Source of the DNA: Lachnospiraceae bacterium
GTDB lineage: Bacteria > Bacillota > Clostridia > Lachnospirales > Lachnospiraceae
Length of the DNA: 62,149 nt
Assembly: GCA_011959105.1 (NCBI GenBank)
Contig: BLLU01000025.1
Coordinates: 1 to 62,149 of the forward strand
Reading direction: 5' to 3'
A model generated the notes under the pieces. That model was not told where the DNA came from. It worked only from the letters and a program-made list of their open reading frames with translations, and searched no databases. Position 1 is the stretch's first letter, and the number at the start of each line of letters is the position of its first letter. Both the position numbers and the translations under genes were made by a program. Shown here piece after piece: positions 52,957 to 62,078 of the stretch.

Positions 52957-55524
52957 ATGAAAAAGAAGAAGCTACTTGCTCTTGTGCTTACTTTTACGCT
53001 GGCCATGTCCATGGCTGCCTGCGGCGACAACAACGCCCCCGGCAACAGTACATCCAGCGACGGCACAAGCGCTGAAGGCAGCAGCTCCGATACTGCCGGC
53101 GGCAGCGTCGAAAGCACCGAAAACGGCGGGGATACCACCCAGTCCGCGGGGGATACTTATACCTTTTATGATTATGCACCCGCCCTGGCCACCAACTGGA
53201 ATCCCCACACCTGGGAGATGAATGCGGATGATGCCATCCTGAGCACCTATCTCTCGTCCGGTTTCGTGGACATCTCCATACTGGATACCGAGGAGATGCT
53301 GTACCAGTGGACCTACGAGATGGCCACCTCCGTGGAGGATGTGACCGGAGAACATCAGGAAGATCTGACCAAGTACGGCGTTACCCTGCAGGAAGGCAAG
53401 ACCGCCGAGGATACCACCGAGGGCTATGTATTTGAAATTAAGCTCAATCCCGATGCAAAATGGGAAGACGGCACACCTATTAATGCTGACAGCTACATCT
53501 ATTCCATGAAACAGCTTCTTGACCCCGATATGAAGAATTACCGGGCCAACCTGTACTATTCCGGAGAGTCTGCCGTAGCCGGCGGCGAAGCCTATTACTT
53601 CCAGGGTTCCACCGTATGGATGGACAATTCCACTTCCGGGAACTATACCATTGCCGATCTGGTATTGGGTGATGACGGCGTTTACACCACTCCCGACGGT
53701 GCGACCGTGACCATTCTGGTCAACGCGGAATCCTCTTATCTGGGTGGGGATACTCTGGCCACCTATGTGACAAACTACGGCGAAGAATACTTCAATGTAG
53801 CGGATTTTGAGAAGCTGGCTGAACTGGCTGACGCAGAGGGCCGCGCTCCCCTGACCGAGGAGTCTCTGGCACTGCTGGTGAGCGTGATCAGTACCCAGGC
53901 AGCCTGGGGCGAGACCGCTGACGATGCCCCCAGCTATCTGGCCTACAGCAAGGAATTCCCCGAAGTAAACTACGATGATGTGGTGGGCTGCTATAAAGTG
54001 GACGATTACACCATCCGTTATGTCAACCAGTTCTATATCGACAAGAATTACTTTCTGGTATCCTGCGTTAGCACCTGGCTGGTATCCGAAGATCTCTATG
54101 AAGCCGGCAAAGATACTTCCGGCAGTCTGGTAACCACCAACTACGGTACCAGCGCAGAGACCACCAAGTCCTACGGCCCCTACAGGCTGGAGTCCATGCA
54201 GCAGGACAAACAGATGGTATTCGTGCAGAACGAAAACTGGTACGGCTATGAGAAGGATGAGAACGGCAACCTTGTCTCCTACACCAATTTTGAGGTGGAC
54301 GGGGAGAAAAAGCAGCAGTACATCACCGACAAGGTAATTATCAATGTGATGGACAACGCCACGGCAAAGCAGGCATTCCTGAAGGGAGAACTCTCCAACT
54401 GGTCTCCTGACGCCGATGATCTGGTGGCCTATTCCACCAGTGACAAGCTGTACAAGGCCGATGAGACCTACACCATGTCCTTCTTCTTCAACTGTGGTCT
54501 GGACAATTTAAAGACCATGGATGCGTCCAAGGGCAATACCAACTCTGTTGTACTGTCCAATGTGAATTTCCGTGAGGCTCTGAGCCTTGCCATTGACCGC
54601 AATGAGTATGTGTCCGCAACCGCAGGCTACAAGCCCGTTTATTCACTGCTCAACAGCCTCTATTACTATGATGTGTACAATGACCCGTCCTCCATGTACA
54701 GGAGTTCCGATGAGGCCATGCAGGCAATCTGCAATCTGTACGACGTTTCTTACGGGGAAGGCACCCCTTACGCCACTCTGAAGGACGCTTATGATTCCAT
54801 CAACGGCTACAACCTGACCCAGGCCAAGGAATTGATGGCTCAGGCCTGTCAGGAATTGGTAAGCGAGGGCCTCTACACCGAGGGAGATCCCATCTCCATC
54901 CGTATTGCATGGGCAGCCGGCGCACTGGAGTCCTCTGACACCCAGCAGTGCGAATTAATGAACAAGTACATCAATGCCGCCGCAGAAGGATCCGGTTTCG
55001 GTCCCATCACTTTGGAGCCCATCGGCAATCTGAATAACCGCTATGCAGACGTATCCAACGGAGAATATGCCATCGGCTACGGCGCATGGGGCGGCGCTGC
55101 GTTCTATCCTTTCCGTACTTTCCGGGTATACTGCGATCCTGACTATGTACAGATCCATGAGGCAGGCTGCTGGGATCCCGCTACGGAAACACTTACTATG
55201 GATGTTAAGGGCGAGCCTGTCACCATGACCTGGAAAGAATGGTCCAACGCTCTGACTGGTTCCGGCGTATACAGCAACAGTGACTTTGACCTAAAACTCT
55301 CCGTCACTGCCCAGATGGAGGAGGAATACCTGAAGAAATACTATCGTATCCCTCTGTGCGCTACCACCGTTAGTACCCTGCTCTCCTGGCAGTGTGAATA
55401 CTACACCGACGAGTACAATATTATGTACGGCTTCGGCGGCTTCCGTCTGTTACAGTATGATTACACGGATGCAGAGTGGGCTGAGTATGTCAGCAGCCAG
55501 AACGGCGCCCTGAACTATGAATAA
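52957..55524 (+). CDS. Oversized oligopeptide-type binding lipoprotein (OppA-like)
   Basis: An 855-residue family 5 solute-binding protein; usual members have about 520-600. Signal peptide MKKKKLLALVLTFTLAMSMAAC has the lipobox SMAAC (cysteine 22), followed by a Ser/Gly/Thr-rich tether (about 25-65). Family text includes AKWEDGTPINADSYIYSMKQ (about 168-187), VNFREALSLAIDRNEYV (about 528-544) and a C-terminal lobe ending near FGGFRLLQYDY. Extra length is spread between these conserved parts, for instance about 200-340. AGGAGG sets the start. It heads an operon with oppB, oppC, oppD and oppF. The ligand may be a large peptide or glycan; it cannot be told from sequence. Confidence 0.88.
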   Translation: MKKKKLLALVLTFTLAMSMAACGDNNAPGNSTSSDGTSAEGSSSDTAGGSVESTENGGDTTQSAGDTYTFYDYAPALATNWNPHTWEMNADDAILSTYLSSGFVDISILDTEEMLYQWTYEMATSVEDVTGEHQEDLTKYGVTLQEGKTAEDTTEGYVFEIKLNPDAKWEDGTPINADSYIYSMKQLLDPDMKNYRANLYYSGESAVAGGEAYYFQGSTVWMDNSTSGNYTIADLVLGDDGVYTTPDGATVTILVNAESSYLGGDTLATYVTNYGEEYFNVADFEKLAELADAEGRAPLTEESLALLVSVISTQAAWGETADDAPSYLAYSKEFPEVNYDDVVGCYKVDDYTIRYVNQFYIDKNYFLVSCVSTWLVSEDLYEAGKDTSGSLVTTNYGTSAETTKSYGPYRLESMQQDKQMVFVQNENWYGYEKDENGNLVSYTNFEVDGEKKQQYITDKVIINVMDNATAKQAFLKGELSNWSPDADDLVAYSTSDKLYKADETYTMSFFFNCGLDNLKTMDASKGNTNSVVLSNVNFREALSLAIDRNEYVSATAGYKPVYSLLNSLYYYDVYNDPSSMYRSSDEAMQAICNLYDVSYGEGTPYATLKDAYDSINGYNLTQAKELMAQACQELVSEGLYTEGDPISIRIAWAAGALESSDTQQCELMNKYINAAAEGSGFGPITLEPIGNLNNRYADVSNGEYAIGYGAWGGAAFYPFRTFRVYCDPDYVQIHEAGCWDPATETLTMDVKGEPVTMTWKEWSNALTGSGVYSNSDFDLKLSVTAQMEEEYLKKYYRIPLCATTVSTLLSWQCEYYTDEYNIMYGFGGFRLLQYDYTDAEWAEYVSSQNGALNYE

Positions 55525-55542
55525 AGGCTAATTAAGCCGACG

Positions 55543-55568
55543 GCGGGAGGCGGATTATCGTCTCCCGC
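55543..55568 (+). terminator. Hairpin between oppA and oppB
   Basis: GCGGGAG (55543-55549) and CTCCCGC (55562-55568), followed by only TTT. Too weak for full termination; probably a 3-prime stabiliser or attenuator that leaves more oppA than oppB-F message. Confidence 0.55.
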
Positions 55569-55606
55569 TTTCAGCGTATAGACGCATGTCAAAGGAGAGA
55601 CTGTAC

Positions 55607-56572
55607 ATGAGAATGGCCAAGTACGTATTAAAACGAATCATCCTGATGCTGTTCACTTTTTTCGTCATCACCACCATCAGCTTTATCCTCATCAGGATCC
55701 TTCCCCGGGAACTGCCTCAGGAGAAGGTTATGGCAGCCCTCATCCAGGCCCGTTGGGAGGCACTGGGATATAATGAGCCGCTGCTCACCCAGTATTTCAT
55801 CTATTGGAAGAACATCCTCACCGAATGGGACTTCGGCACCTCCTGGTATATTTCCTTCCGTCAGCCCGCCATGGAGACGCTGACCAGCCGTTTGCTGCCC
55901 TCTGTCCTGGTAAATCTTTACTCCCTGCTTTTCTCGGTCCCCCTTGGCATCGCCCTGGGCATCTTCGCCGCCATCAAGAAAAACAAATGGCAGGATTCCC
56001 TGATCAGCACGGCCGTTATGGTGTTCGTATCAGTGCCCAGCTATGTGTACGCGTTTCTGGTACAATATATCTTCTATTTTAAATTGGGCTGGCTGCCCCT
56101 GCAGCTCTATTCCGTGGCAGACGCAGGCGGCTCCTACATGACCTTGAAGATGTTCCACAGCATGATCGCGCCCATTCTGGCGCTGTCCTTTGGTGAGATC
56201 GCGGGCCTGTGCCGTTTCACCAGAGCGGAACTGACGGAGACACTGACTTCTGATTATATGTTGCTGGCCAGGACCAAGGGACTGACCAGAGGACAGGCCA
56301 CTACCCGCCACGCTCTGAAAAACGCCATGGTTCCCATCCTGCCCATGGTAATCTCCAGCTTTATCAGTATCCTGGGAGGTTCCTTTATCATTGAGAAGAT
56401 TTTCGGTATTCCGGGCGTAGGGCAATTATTTCTAATGTCCATCAGTCAGCGGGACTTTGACGTATTTATGGCTGACTCCATGTTCTACATCTTTATCGGA
56501 CTGCTGGGCGGCATCCTGGTGGATGTCAGCTACGGCTTCATAGATCCCAGAATCAGAATGGGGGAAAAATAA
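55607..56572 (+). CDS. Opp-type ABC permease (OppB-like)
   Basis: A 321-residue permease with six predicted helices. The first helix is LMLFTFFVITTISFILIRIL; the large loop after it contains YFIYWKNILTEWDFGTS; the EAA segment is YMLLARTKGLTRGQATTRHALK; the end is the typical IDPRIRMGEK. This is the only component of the operon with ordinary size. AAAGGAGAG sets the start at 55607; an in-frame ATG at 55586 is less likely. Its stop abuts the next ATG (TAAATG). Confidence 0.93.
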   Translation: MRMAKYVLKRIILMLFTFFVITTISFILIRILPRELPQEKVMAALIQARWEALGYNEPLLTQYFIYWKNILTEWDFGTSWYISFRQPAMETLTSRLLPSVLVNLYSLLFSVPLGIALGIFAAIKKNKWQDSLISTAVMVFVSVPSYVYAFLVQYIFYFKLGWLPLQLYSVADAGGSYMTLKMFHSMIAPILALSFGEIAGLCRFTRAELTETLTSDYMLLARTKGLTRGQATTRHALKNAMVPILPMVISSFISILGGSFIIEKIFGIPGVGQLFLMSISQRDFDVFMADSMFYIFIGLLGGILVDVSYGFIDPRIRMGEK

Positions 56573-58147
56573 ATGGCTGAGAAAATAAACACATATGGAA
56601 ATATCCCAAAGGAAAAATTTGCTTTTGCCCACAGCGGTGAAAAGCTTACAGATAGGAAATTTGATGACAAGCCCATCGGTTACTTTAAGGACGCCTGGAT
56701 TCGTTTCCGTAAAAACAGAGCTTCCGTGATTGCTGCAGTTATCATTATGCTGGTGATACTGTATGCTTTTCTTGCCCCGCTGCTGCTCTCCCATGAATCC
56801 TCTTTCATGGTGGCCTTTTACGCAAAAAAGCCTCCCCGCAATGTATTCCTTCGTGAACTGGGAATCTGCGATGGCGGCATGGACCGGGATTTTACGGAGA
56901 AGAGTCTGATTAAGGCCATCGGCATCGGCATCGGCGCCGAAGATTTTGACGGCCATGGCGCAACCCTGGAGGAAGGCATGGCCAGCTACTACCAGCCTAT
57001 TCTGGAAGTGGATGAGGGAACCCTGTCCACCTCCACCGGCAAGAAGGAATCCATGATCTACTCCGGTCGCATCGACTCTTACCTGGAGACAGGCTTTATG
57101 TACCTGACCATCGAGCAGCCCGAGTACGAAAAAATCCTCTCCTGGGAACAGGAAACAGGAATCCATGTGTTCTATCCCCTGGTGGAAAACAATGAGTGGA
57201 ACGCGGATCCCACGGATGCCAACAACTGGTACAAAACCAAAAAGAACGCTCCCGTCACCATCACGGACAACGGCAGGGCCAAAACCATCGAATACGGTCC
57301 CGGCATGGTGCTGGAGGACAATTACAAGAGGGATTCCGAAGGCAATCTGGTCTACTATGAGTACGCCGGCGGCGGAACCCTGGATTCGGCCCTGTATAAG
57401 GTCCGCATCCTCTATTACAACTACTACCGCTATCTGTACGATGAAGAGCCCAACTACCTTCTGGGTACGGACAGCCAGGGATATGATCTGGCCGTGCGCA
57501 TGGCCGACGGCATTAAGCTGAGTATCCTGGTGGCGTTGTGCGTGTCCGCCATCAATCTGGTCATCGGCGCGGTATACGGCGCAGTGGAAGGATATTACGG
57601 CGGCACCGTGGATATCGTGTTGGAGCGAATCTCTGATATTTTGGGCGGCGTACCTTTTATCGTGGTGGCCACTCTCTTCCAGATCCATCTCTCCCAGAAA
57701 GTGGGGGCGATTCCCAGTCTGCTCTTCGCCTTTGTGCTCACAGGCTGGCTGGGTACGGCTTACCGGGTCCGCAGCCAGTTCTATCGGTTCAAGAATCAGG
57801 AATATGTAATGGCGGCCAGAACGCTGGGAGCCAAGGACAGGCGCATTATCTGGAAACATATATTCCCCAACTCCCTGGGCACCATTATCACCTCCTGCGC
57901 ATTGGTCATCCCGGGCGTTATCAACCAGGAAAGCACCCTGAGTTTCCTTGGCATCGTAAAATTCAGTACGGCCAAGACCACTTCCCTGGGCACACTGCTC
58001 TCGGACGCCAGCGGTATATGGACCAACTATCCGCATCTGATGATATACCCGGCGCTGTTCCTTGCGCTGCTGATGATCTGCTTCAACCTGTTTGGCAACG
58101 GCCTGCGCGATGCTTTCAACCCGGCACTGCGGGGAGTCGAGGAATAA
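56573..58147 (+). CDS. Opp-type ABC permease with ~220-residue external loop (OppC-like)
   Basis: A 524-residue permease; normal OppC has about 300. After a cytoplasmic N-terminus and first helix (about 51-72), residues 73-293 form a long hydrophilic stretch rich in Tyr, Asp, Glu and Gly (for example GMDRDFTEK, ADPTDANNWYKTKK, YEYAGGGTLD) before the standard NYLLGTDSQGYDLAVRMADG entry to helix 2. In usual OppC this loop has about 50 residues. The rest is normal: EAA segment EYVMAARTLGAKDRRIIWKH (410-429) and C-terminal NLFGNGLRDAFNPALRG. By topology the extra domain faces outside and could contact the oversized binding protein. The gene starts directly after the oppB stop. Confidence 0.9.
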   Translation: MAEKINTYGNIPKEKFAFAHSGEKLTDRKFDDKPIGYFKDAWIRFRKNRASVIAAVIIMLVILYAFLAPLLLSHESSFMVAFYAKKPPRNVFLRELGICDGGMDRDFTEKSLIKAIGIGIGAEDFDGHGATLEEGMASYYQPILEVDEGTLSTSTGKKESMIYSGRIDSYLETGFMYLTIEQPEYEKILSWEQETGIHVFYPLVENNEWNADPTDANNWYKTKKNAPVTITDNGRAKTIEYGPGMVLEDNYKRDSEGNLVYYEYAGGGTLDSALYKVRILYYNYYRYLYDEEPNYLLGTDSQGYDLAVRMADGIKLSILVALCVSAINLVIGAVYGAVEGYYGGTVDIVLERISDILGGVPFIVVATLFQIHLSQKVGAIPSLLFAFVLTGWLGTAYRVRSQFYRFKNQEYVMAARTLGAKDRRIIWKHIFPNSLGTIITSCALVIPGVINQESTLSFLGIVKFSTAKTTSLGTLLSDASGIWTNYPHLMIYPALFLALLMICFNLFGNGLRDAFNPALRGVEE

Positions 58148-58187
58148 AGAACAGGGAACATGCGGCATTATAATGAGAGGAATGACT

Positions 58188-60389
58188 ATGGACAAAATAT
58201 TAGAGGTAAAAGATTTAAAGATTTCTTTCCGGACTTCCGGCGGTACGCTGAAAGCGGTACGGGACATTTCCTTTGACCTGGAACGCGGCAAAACCCTTGC
58301 CATCGTAGGCGAGTCCGGATCCGGCAAGTCCGTGACCTCCAAGGCGATCCTGGGAATCCTGGCGGGCAATTCCATCGTGGAAGGCGGCGAAATCTTATAT
58401 GACGGCAAGGATCTGCTGAAAATAGACGAGGAAGAAATGTATAAACTGCGGGGAGACAAGATATCCATGATCTTCCAGGATCCCCTCTCCTCCCTCAATC
58501 CCATTGTTAAGATCGGCAGACAGATCACGGAGGCCATGCTCCTCAAGAACAAGGCCAAGCGCCGGGAGGCACGGACCGAATTTAACAGCTTTCTGGAGAT
58601 CCTGCGCCAAAATATGACAGCGGCAATGGGTCCTGCCAGTGCTGCCGAAGTCAAGCGGATGACCGAAACCTTTGACCGATTCTGCATTGAGGCCAATCAT
58701 CTGGAGAATCACTACAACCTCTCCGATTCCAAGGCAGATGATCTGGAAAACGCCCTCCAGGATTTCCTGTTCCTGGCTGAGAAAGGTCAGAAAACAGATG
58801 TCCGTGGGACATTGCGGGAATATCTGCACCGCATACAGAAAATAGACGATCCTTTTTACACCGCCCGCTACGGGGACAGACTGTCCTCCTGTGCCGACAA
58901 TCTGCAGAAAGCCTTGGCTGCATACCAGCCTGAAAAGGATAAAAAGGGTAAGGCCGCTTCCCTGCCCCAGGAAATCACGGCGGCACTAAAAGATCTGGAA
59001 ACGCTTCTCGAGGAAATGAAAGCCCAGGAGCGCCCCAATTTTTTCAGAATCGGCTACTACAAAATGGTGCACCCGGAGGAAAATCTGCACCGCCGCCCCA
59101 TCGAGGAACTAAACGCCGTGGCTTTGGACTGTCTGAATGAAAATTTTATGGACAATTTTCTTAAAGTAGAAGAAAAAGGCGTTCGGTATTCCCATGAAAA
59201 GGCTCTGGAAGCCAAAAAGAACCTGCTGGCGGAGTTGGAGGCAGCAAGAGTCTTCTTTGAAGGCGAATTTGACAAGGCCTCTGCGGGCAAACTCTGTAAG
59301 ACCCTGTCCGCTCAGGTAGAAGAAAGCATTGACCGCCTGGAAATCGTCAAAGACAGTACCGCCTATACTTTTCATGGCAGTCTGAAAAGCGCCATAGACA
59401 AGTATTTTTACTATAAGGGCCATAATCCCAAAGAGGAAGCCCGCTATGCACGTCAGTCCAAGAAGCTGGAGGCCATGACCGCCAGGGGCAGAACTGTAGA
59501 CTGGAAGGTAATGCCAAAAAGAGTCTACGATCTGGAGGATCTGCGGAAAGATATCATCCAGGTAATCCAAAGGCTGGAGGAGCACTACCGCTCCTATATC
59601 GCCGCCCCGGAGAAGGATTTCCGCCAGAGAAGCATTGCCATCGTGGACCATCTGAAATCCAAAGCCTCCGATGTGGTATACCGCGTCACCAAAAGTATGG
59701 CCCGGGAAAAGGCCATCAAGCTGATGGATGAAGTGGGAATCAGCGAGCCCCGTATGCGTTACAAGCAGTATCCTTTTGAATTCTCCGGCGGTATGCGGCA
59801 GCGTATCGTGATTGCCATTGCCCTGGCGGCGGACCCGGAGATACTGATCTGCGACGAACCTACCACTGCCCTGGACGTGACGATTCAGGCCCAGATTCTG
59901 GAACTGATCAACCGCCTGAAGGAGGAGCGCAATCTTTCGGTCATCTTCATTACCCATGACCTGGGCGTAGTTGCCAATATGGCGGATCAAATCGCCGTGA
60001 TGTATGCCGGTAAGATCGTGGAATACGGCTCTGCGGAGGATATCTTCTATGATCCCCGCCACCCTTATACCTGGGCGCTGCTCTCTTCCATGCCGGATCT
60101 GGATACCAACGAAAAACTGGACGCCATACCCGGTACGCCGCCCAACATGATCTATCCCCCCGAGGGCGATGCTTTCGCCCCCCGGAACAAATATGCGTTA
60201 AAGATTGATTTTGAACAACAGCCTCCCCTGTTTGAAGTTTCCCAGGGGCATTGGGCGGCCACCTGGCTGTTGCACCCGGACGCGCCGAAGGTGGACGTAC
60301 CCGTGATTATCACAAACCGTATCGAACGCATGAAAGCGAAATTAAGGGAAAACGACAAAGAGGAAGGAGGCGGCCAGAATGGAGAATGA
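58188..60389 (+). CDS. Opp-type ABC ATPase with ~375-residue helical insert (OppD-like)
   Basis: A 733-residue ATPase; OppD normally has about 330-360. Motifs in order: Walker A GESGSGKS (41-48), Q-loop FQDP (96-99), then after a gap of about 430 residues the signature FSGGMRQR (532-539), Walker B EILICDEP (551-558), D-loop ALD (561-563), H-loop H590. Usual Q-loop to signature distance is about 60, so about residues 125-500 are inserted. The insert is charged and largely helical (KADDLENALQDFLFLAEKG, EALEAKKNLLAELEAAR-like HEKALEAKKNLLAELEAAR). The C-terminal oligopeptide motif (EVSQGHWAATW) is kept but the usual cysteines are replaced. GAGAGG sets the start at 58188; ATG at 58182 and 58173 are alternatives. 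Confidence 0.92.
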   Translation: MDKILEVKDLKISFRTSGGTLKAVRDISFDLERGKTLAIVGESGSGKSVTSKAILGILAGNSIVEGGEILYDGKDLLKIDEEEMYKLRGDKISMIFQDPLSSLNPIVKIGRQITEAMLLKNKAKRREARTEFNSFLEILRQNMTAAMGPASAAEVKRMTETFDRFCIEANHLENHYNLSDSKADDLENALQDFLFLAEKGQKTDVRGTLREYLHRIQKIDDPFYTARYGDRLSSCADNLQKALAAYQPEKDKKGKAASLPQEITAALKDLETLLEEMKAQERPNFFRIGYYKMVHPEENLHRRPIEELNAVALDCLNENFMDNFLKVEEKGVRYSHEKALEAKKNLLAELEAARVFFEGEFDKASAGKLCKTLSAQVEESIDRLEIVKDSTAYTFHGSLKSAIDKYFYYKGHNPKEEARYARQSKKLEAMTARGRTVDWKVMPKRVYDLEDLRKDIIQVIQRLEEHYRSYIAAPEKDFRQRSIAIVDHLKSKASDVVYRVTKSMAREKAIKLMDEVGISEPRMRYKQYPFEFSGGMRQRIVIAIALAADPEILICDEPTTALDVTIQAQILELINRLKEERNLSVIFITHDLGVVANMADQIAVMYAGKIVEYGSAEDIFYDPRHPYTWALLSSMPDLDTNEKLDAIPGTPPNMIYPPEGDAFAPRNKYALKIDFEQQPPLFEVSQGHWAATWLLHPDAPKVDVPVIITNRIERMKAKLRENDKEEGGGQNGE

Positions 60390-61635
60390 GAACAAGCAGG
60401 AAGTTCTGCTGCGGGTGGAACATTTAAGCCAGCATTTCGGCAAGGTCAAAGCTGTGGACGACGTGAGTTTTGAGATTATGAAGGGCGAGGTGTTCGGCCT
60501 GGTGGGAGAATCCGGCTGCGGAAAGACCACCACCGGACGTTCCATCATCAAAATCTACGACATTACGTCCGGCAGCATCTATTTCAAGGGCCAGCGCATC
60601 TGCGCGGGCACCGGTTCCTATAAAGAAGCCATCCGGCAGGCCCGTCGGGATACCGCCGCCGCCATCCGGCAGCTTAAAAGCCAGTCCGCAGGAAAACCTG
60701 AACAAAAGAAGGAAAACGATGCCCGCATTGCCGATCTGAAGAAAGAACTGCAGGATACTATAACGGAGAATCGGAAAAAAATAGCCGATGCAAAATACGA
60801 TCATAAGTATTCGGACCGGGAGTACGCCAAACGGCTGGTGGAAGAAACCCATGAACGCTATAAGCCTCTCCTGGAGGCCGCCAAGGATTCTCCAGAAGAA
60901 CTGGGAAAACTTCGGAAAAAATATGCGGATGATCTCCGCATCGCAAAAAAAACCAAGCTGATCACCAAGATCCAGATGATTTTCCAGGATCCCATCGCGT
61001 CCCTGGACCCCCGTATGACGATCCGTGAAATCATCTCCGAGGGGCTGATCGTGAACGGCGTCAAAGACAGGCAATACCTGGATCAGAAGGTATATGAACT
61101 TCTGGAACTGGTAGGTCTGGTGCGGGAACACGCAGGGCGCTATCCCCATGAGTTCTCCGGAGGACAGAGACAGCGTATCGGTATCGCCCGCTCCGTGATC
61201 ATGTCCCCGGATCTGCTGATCGCCGATGAGCCCATTTCCGCGCTGGACGTGTCCATACAGGCCCAGGTAATCAATCTGCTGAACGAACTGAGGGCCAGCC
61301 TGGATCTGACCATCCTGTTTATCGCCCATGACCTGTCCGTGGTTAAATATTTCTCTGATCGGATCGGGGTAATGTATTTTGGCAAAATGGTGGAACTGGC
61401 CTCTTCGGATGAACTTTTTGCCCATCCGCTGCACCCTTATACGCGTTCGCTTCTGTCCGCCATCCCGCTTCCCGATCCTCATTCGGAGAAAAAGCGCACG
61501 CGCATCACCTATAACGCGCTGGCCGAACATGATTACAGCGTGGATAAGCCCACACTGCGAGAGATCCTTCCGGGACATTTTGTATACTGCAATAATGCGG
61601 AAGAACTTCAGTACAAAAAGGAGTTGGGCCTGTGA
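60379..61635 (+). CDS. Opp-type ABC ATPase with ~100-residue coiled-coil insert (OppF-like)
   Basis: A 418-residue ATPase; OppF normally has about 310-330. Walker A GESGCGKT (43-50) and the Q-loop FQDP (202-205) are 152 residues apart, against about 50-55 in the family. The additional part (about 78-190) is Lys/Glu/Arg-rich and predicted coiled coil (EQKKENDARIADLKKELQD, NRKKIADAKYD, PEELGKLRKKYADDLRI). The rest is normal: signature FSGGQRQR (259-266), Walker B LLIADEP, H317. The C-terminal domain has GHFVYCNNAEEL instead of the usual cysteine-rich segment. It starts 11 bases inside the end of oppD with AGGAGG upstream, so translation is coupled. Confidence 0.92.
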   Translation: MENENKQEVLLRVEHLSQHFGKVKAVDDVSFEIMKGEVFGLVGESGCGKTTTGRSIIKIYDITSGSIYFKGQRICAGTGSYKEAIRQARRDTAAAIRQLKSQSAGKPEQKKENDARIADLKKELQDTITENRKKIADAKYDHKYSDREYAKRLVEETHERYKPLLEAAKDSPEELGKLRKKYADDLRIAKKTKLITKIQMIFQDPIASLDPRMTIREIISEGLIVNGVKDRQYLDQKVYELLELVGLVREHAGRYPHEFSGGQRQRIGIARSVIMSPDLLIADEPISALDVSIQAQVINLLNELRASLDLTILFIAHDLSVVKYFSDRIGVMYFGKMVELASSDELFAHPLHPYTRSLLSAIPLPDPHSEKKRTRITYNALAEHDYSVDKPTLREILPGHFVYCNNAEELQYKKELGL

Positions 61636-62051
61636 AAAAACCTGACGGAAAGACCCTGATCAAATATACTTCGGCGGTTGTTTTCTGCGCTGCGCTTTCC
61701 TGGCTGTATCTGGCGCTGAGGGAATTTGCCTCGGCGCCGGAGTTGGAGCAGTACCGCATGCTCAGCGACGCCTTTCTGATCCCCGGCCTGCTTATGGTCC
61801 TTTTCGGCCTGCTGGTCATCCTGTCCGGCAAAGGGGCGCTGGACGGTATCTCCTATGCATTAAGGAGAGCGGTTGGCATGCTTCTGCCGGGAACCGGCCT
61901 CAGAAACGAGCGCTACTTTGACTATGTTGAGCGGAAACGGGAAAAGCCCCTGCGGGGTTACGGCTTTCTGTTTGTAGTGGGTGGAGGTTTTCTCCTGGTG
62001 TCCATCTTCTACTACATCCGATTCTACCAACTATATCTTCCCGGGAAATAA
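61632..62051 (+). CDS. Small membrane protein, DUF3899-like, coupled to oppF
   Basis: A 139-residue protein with three predicted membrane segments (about 12-29, 47-66, 110-130) and a basic cytoplasmic segment (ERYFDYVERKREKPLRGYG) before the last, which resembles DUF3899 proteins. The start is GTG, overlapping the oppF stop as GTGA (61632-61635), so it is translated by coupling and belongs to the operon. Function unknown; its tight linkage suggests an accessory of this transporter. No strong terminator was seen in the 98 bases after it. Confidence 0.7.
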   Translation: MKKPDGKTLIKYTSAVVFCAALSWLYLALREFASAPELEQYRMLSDAFLIPGLLMVLFGLLVILSGKGALDGISYALRRAVGMLLPGTGLRNERYFDYVERKREKPLRGYGFLFVVGGGFLLVSIFYYIRFYQLYLPGK

Positions 62052-62078
62052 GAATTGACAAAGGATCCTGCTTTTGCA

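Noticed and set aside
56432..58696. Minus-strand open frame of 754 codons across oppC and oppD
   Set aside because: Antisense shadow; both plus-strand genes have intact family motifs and good ribosome sites.
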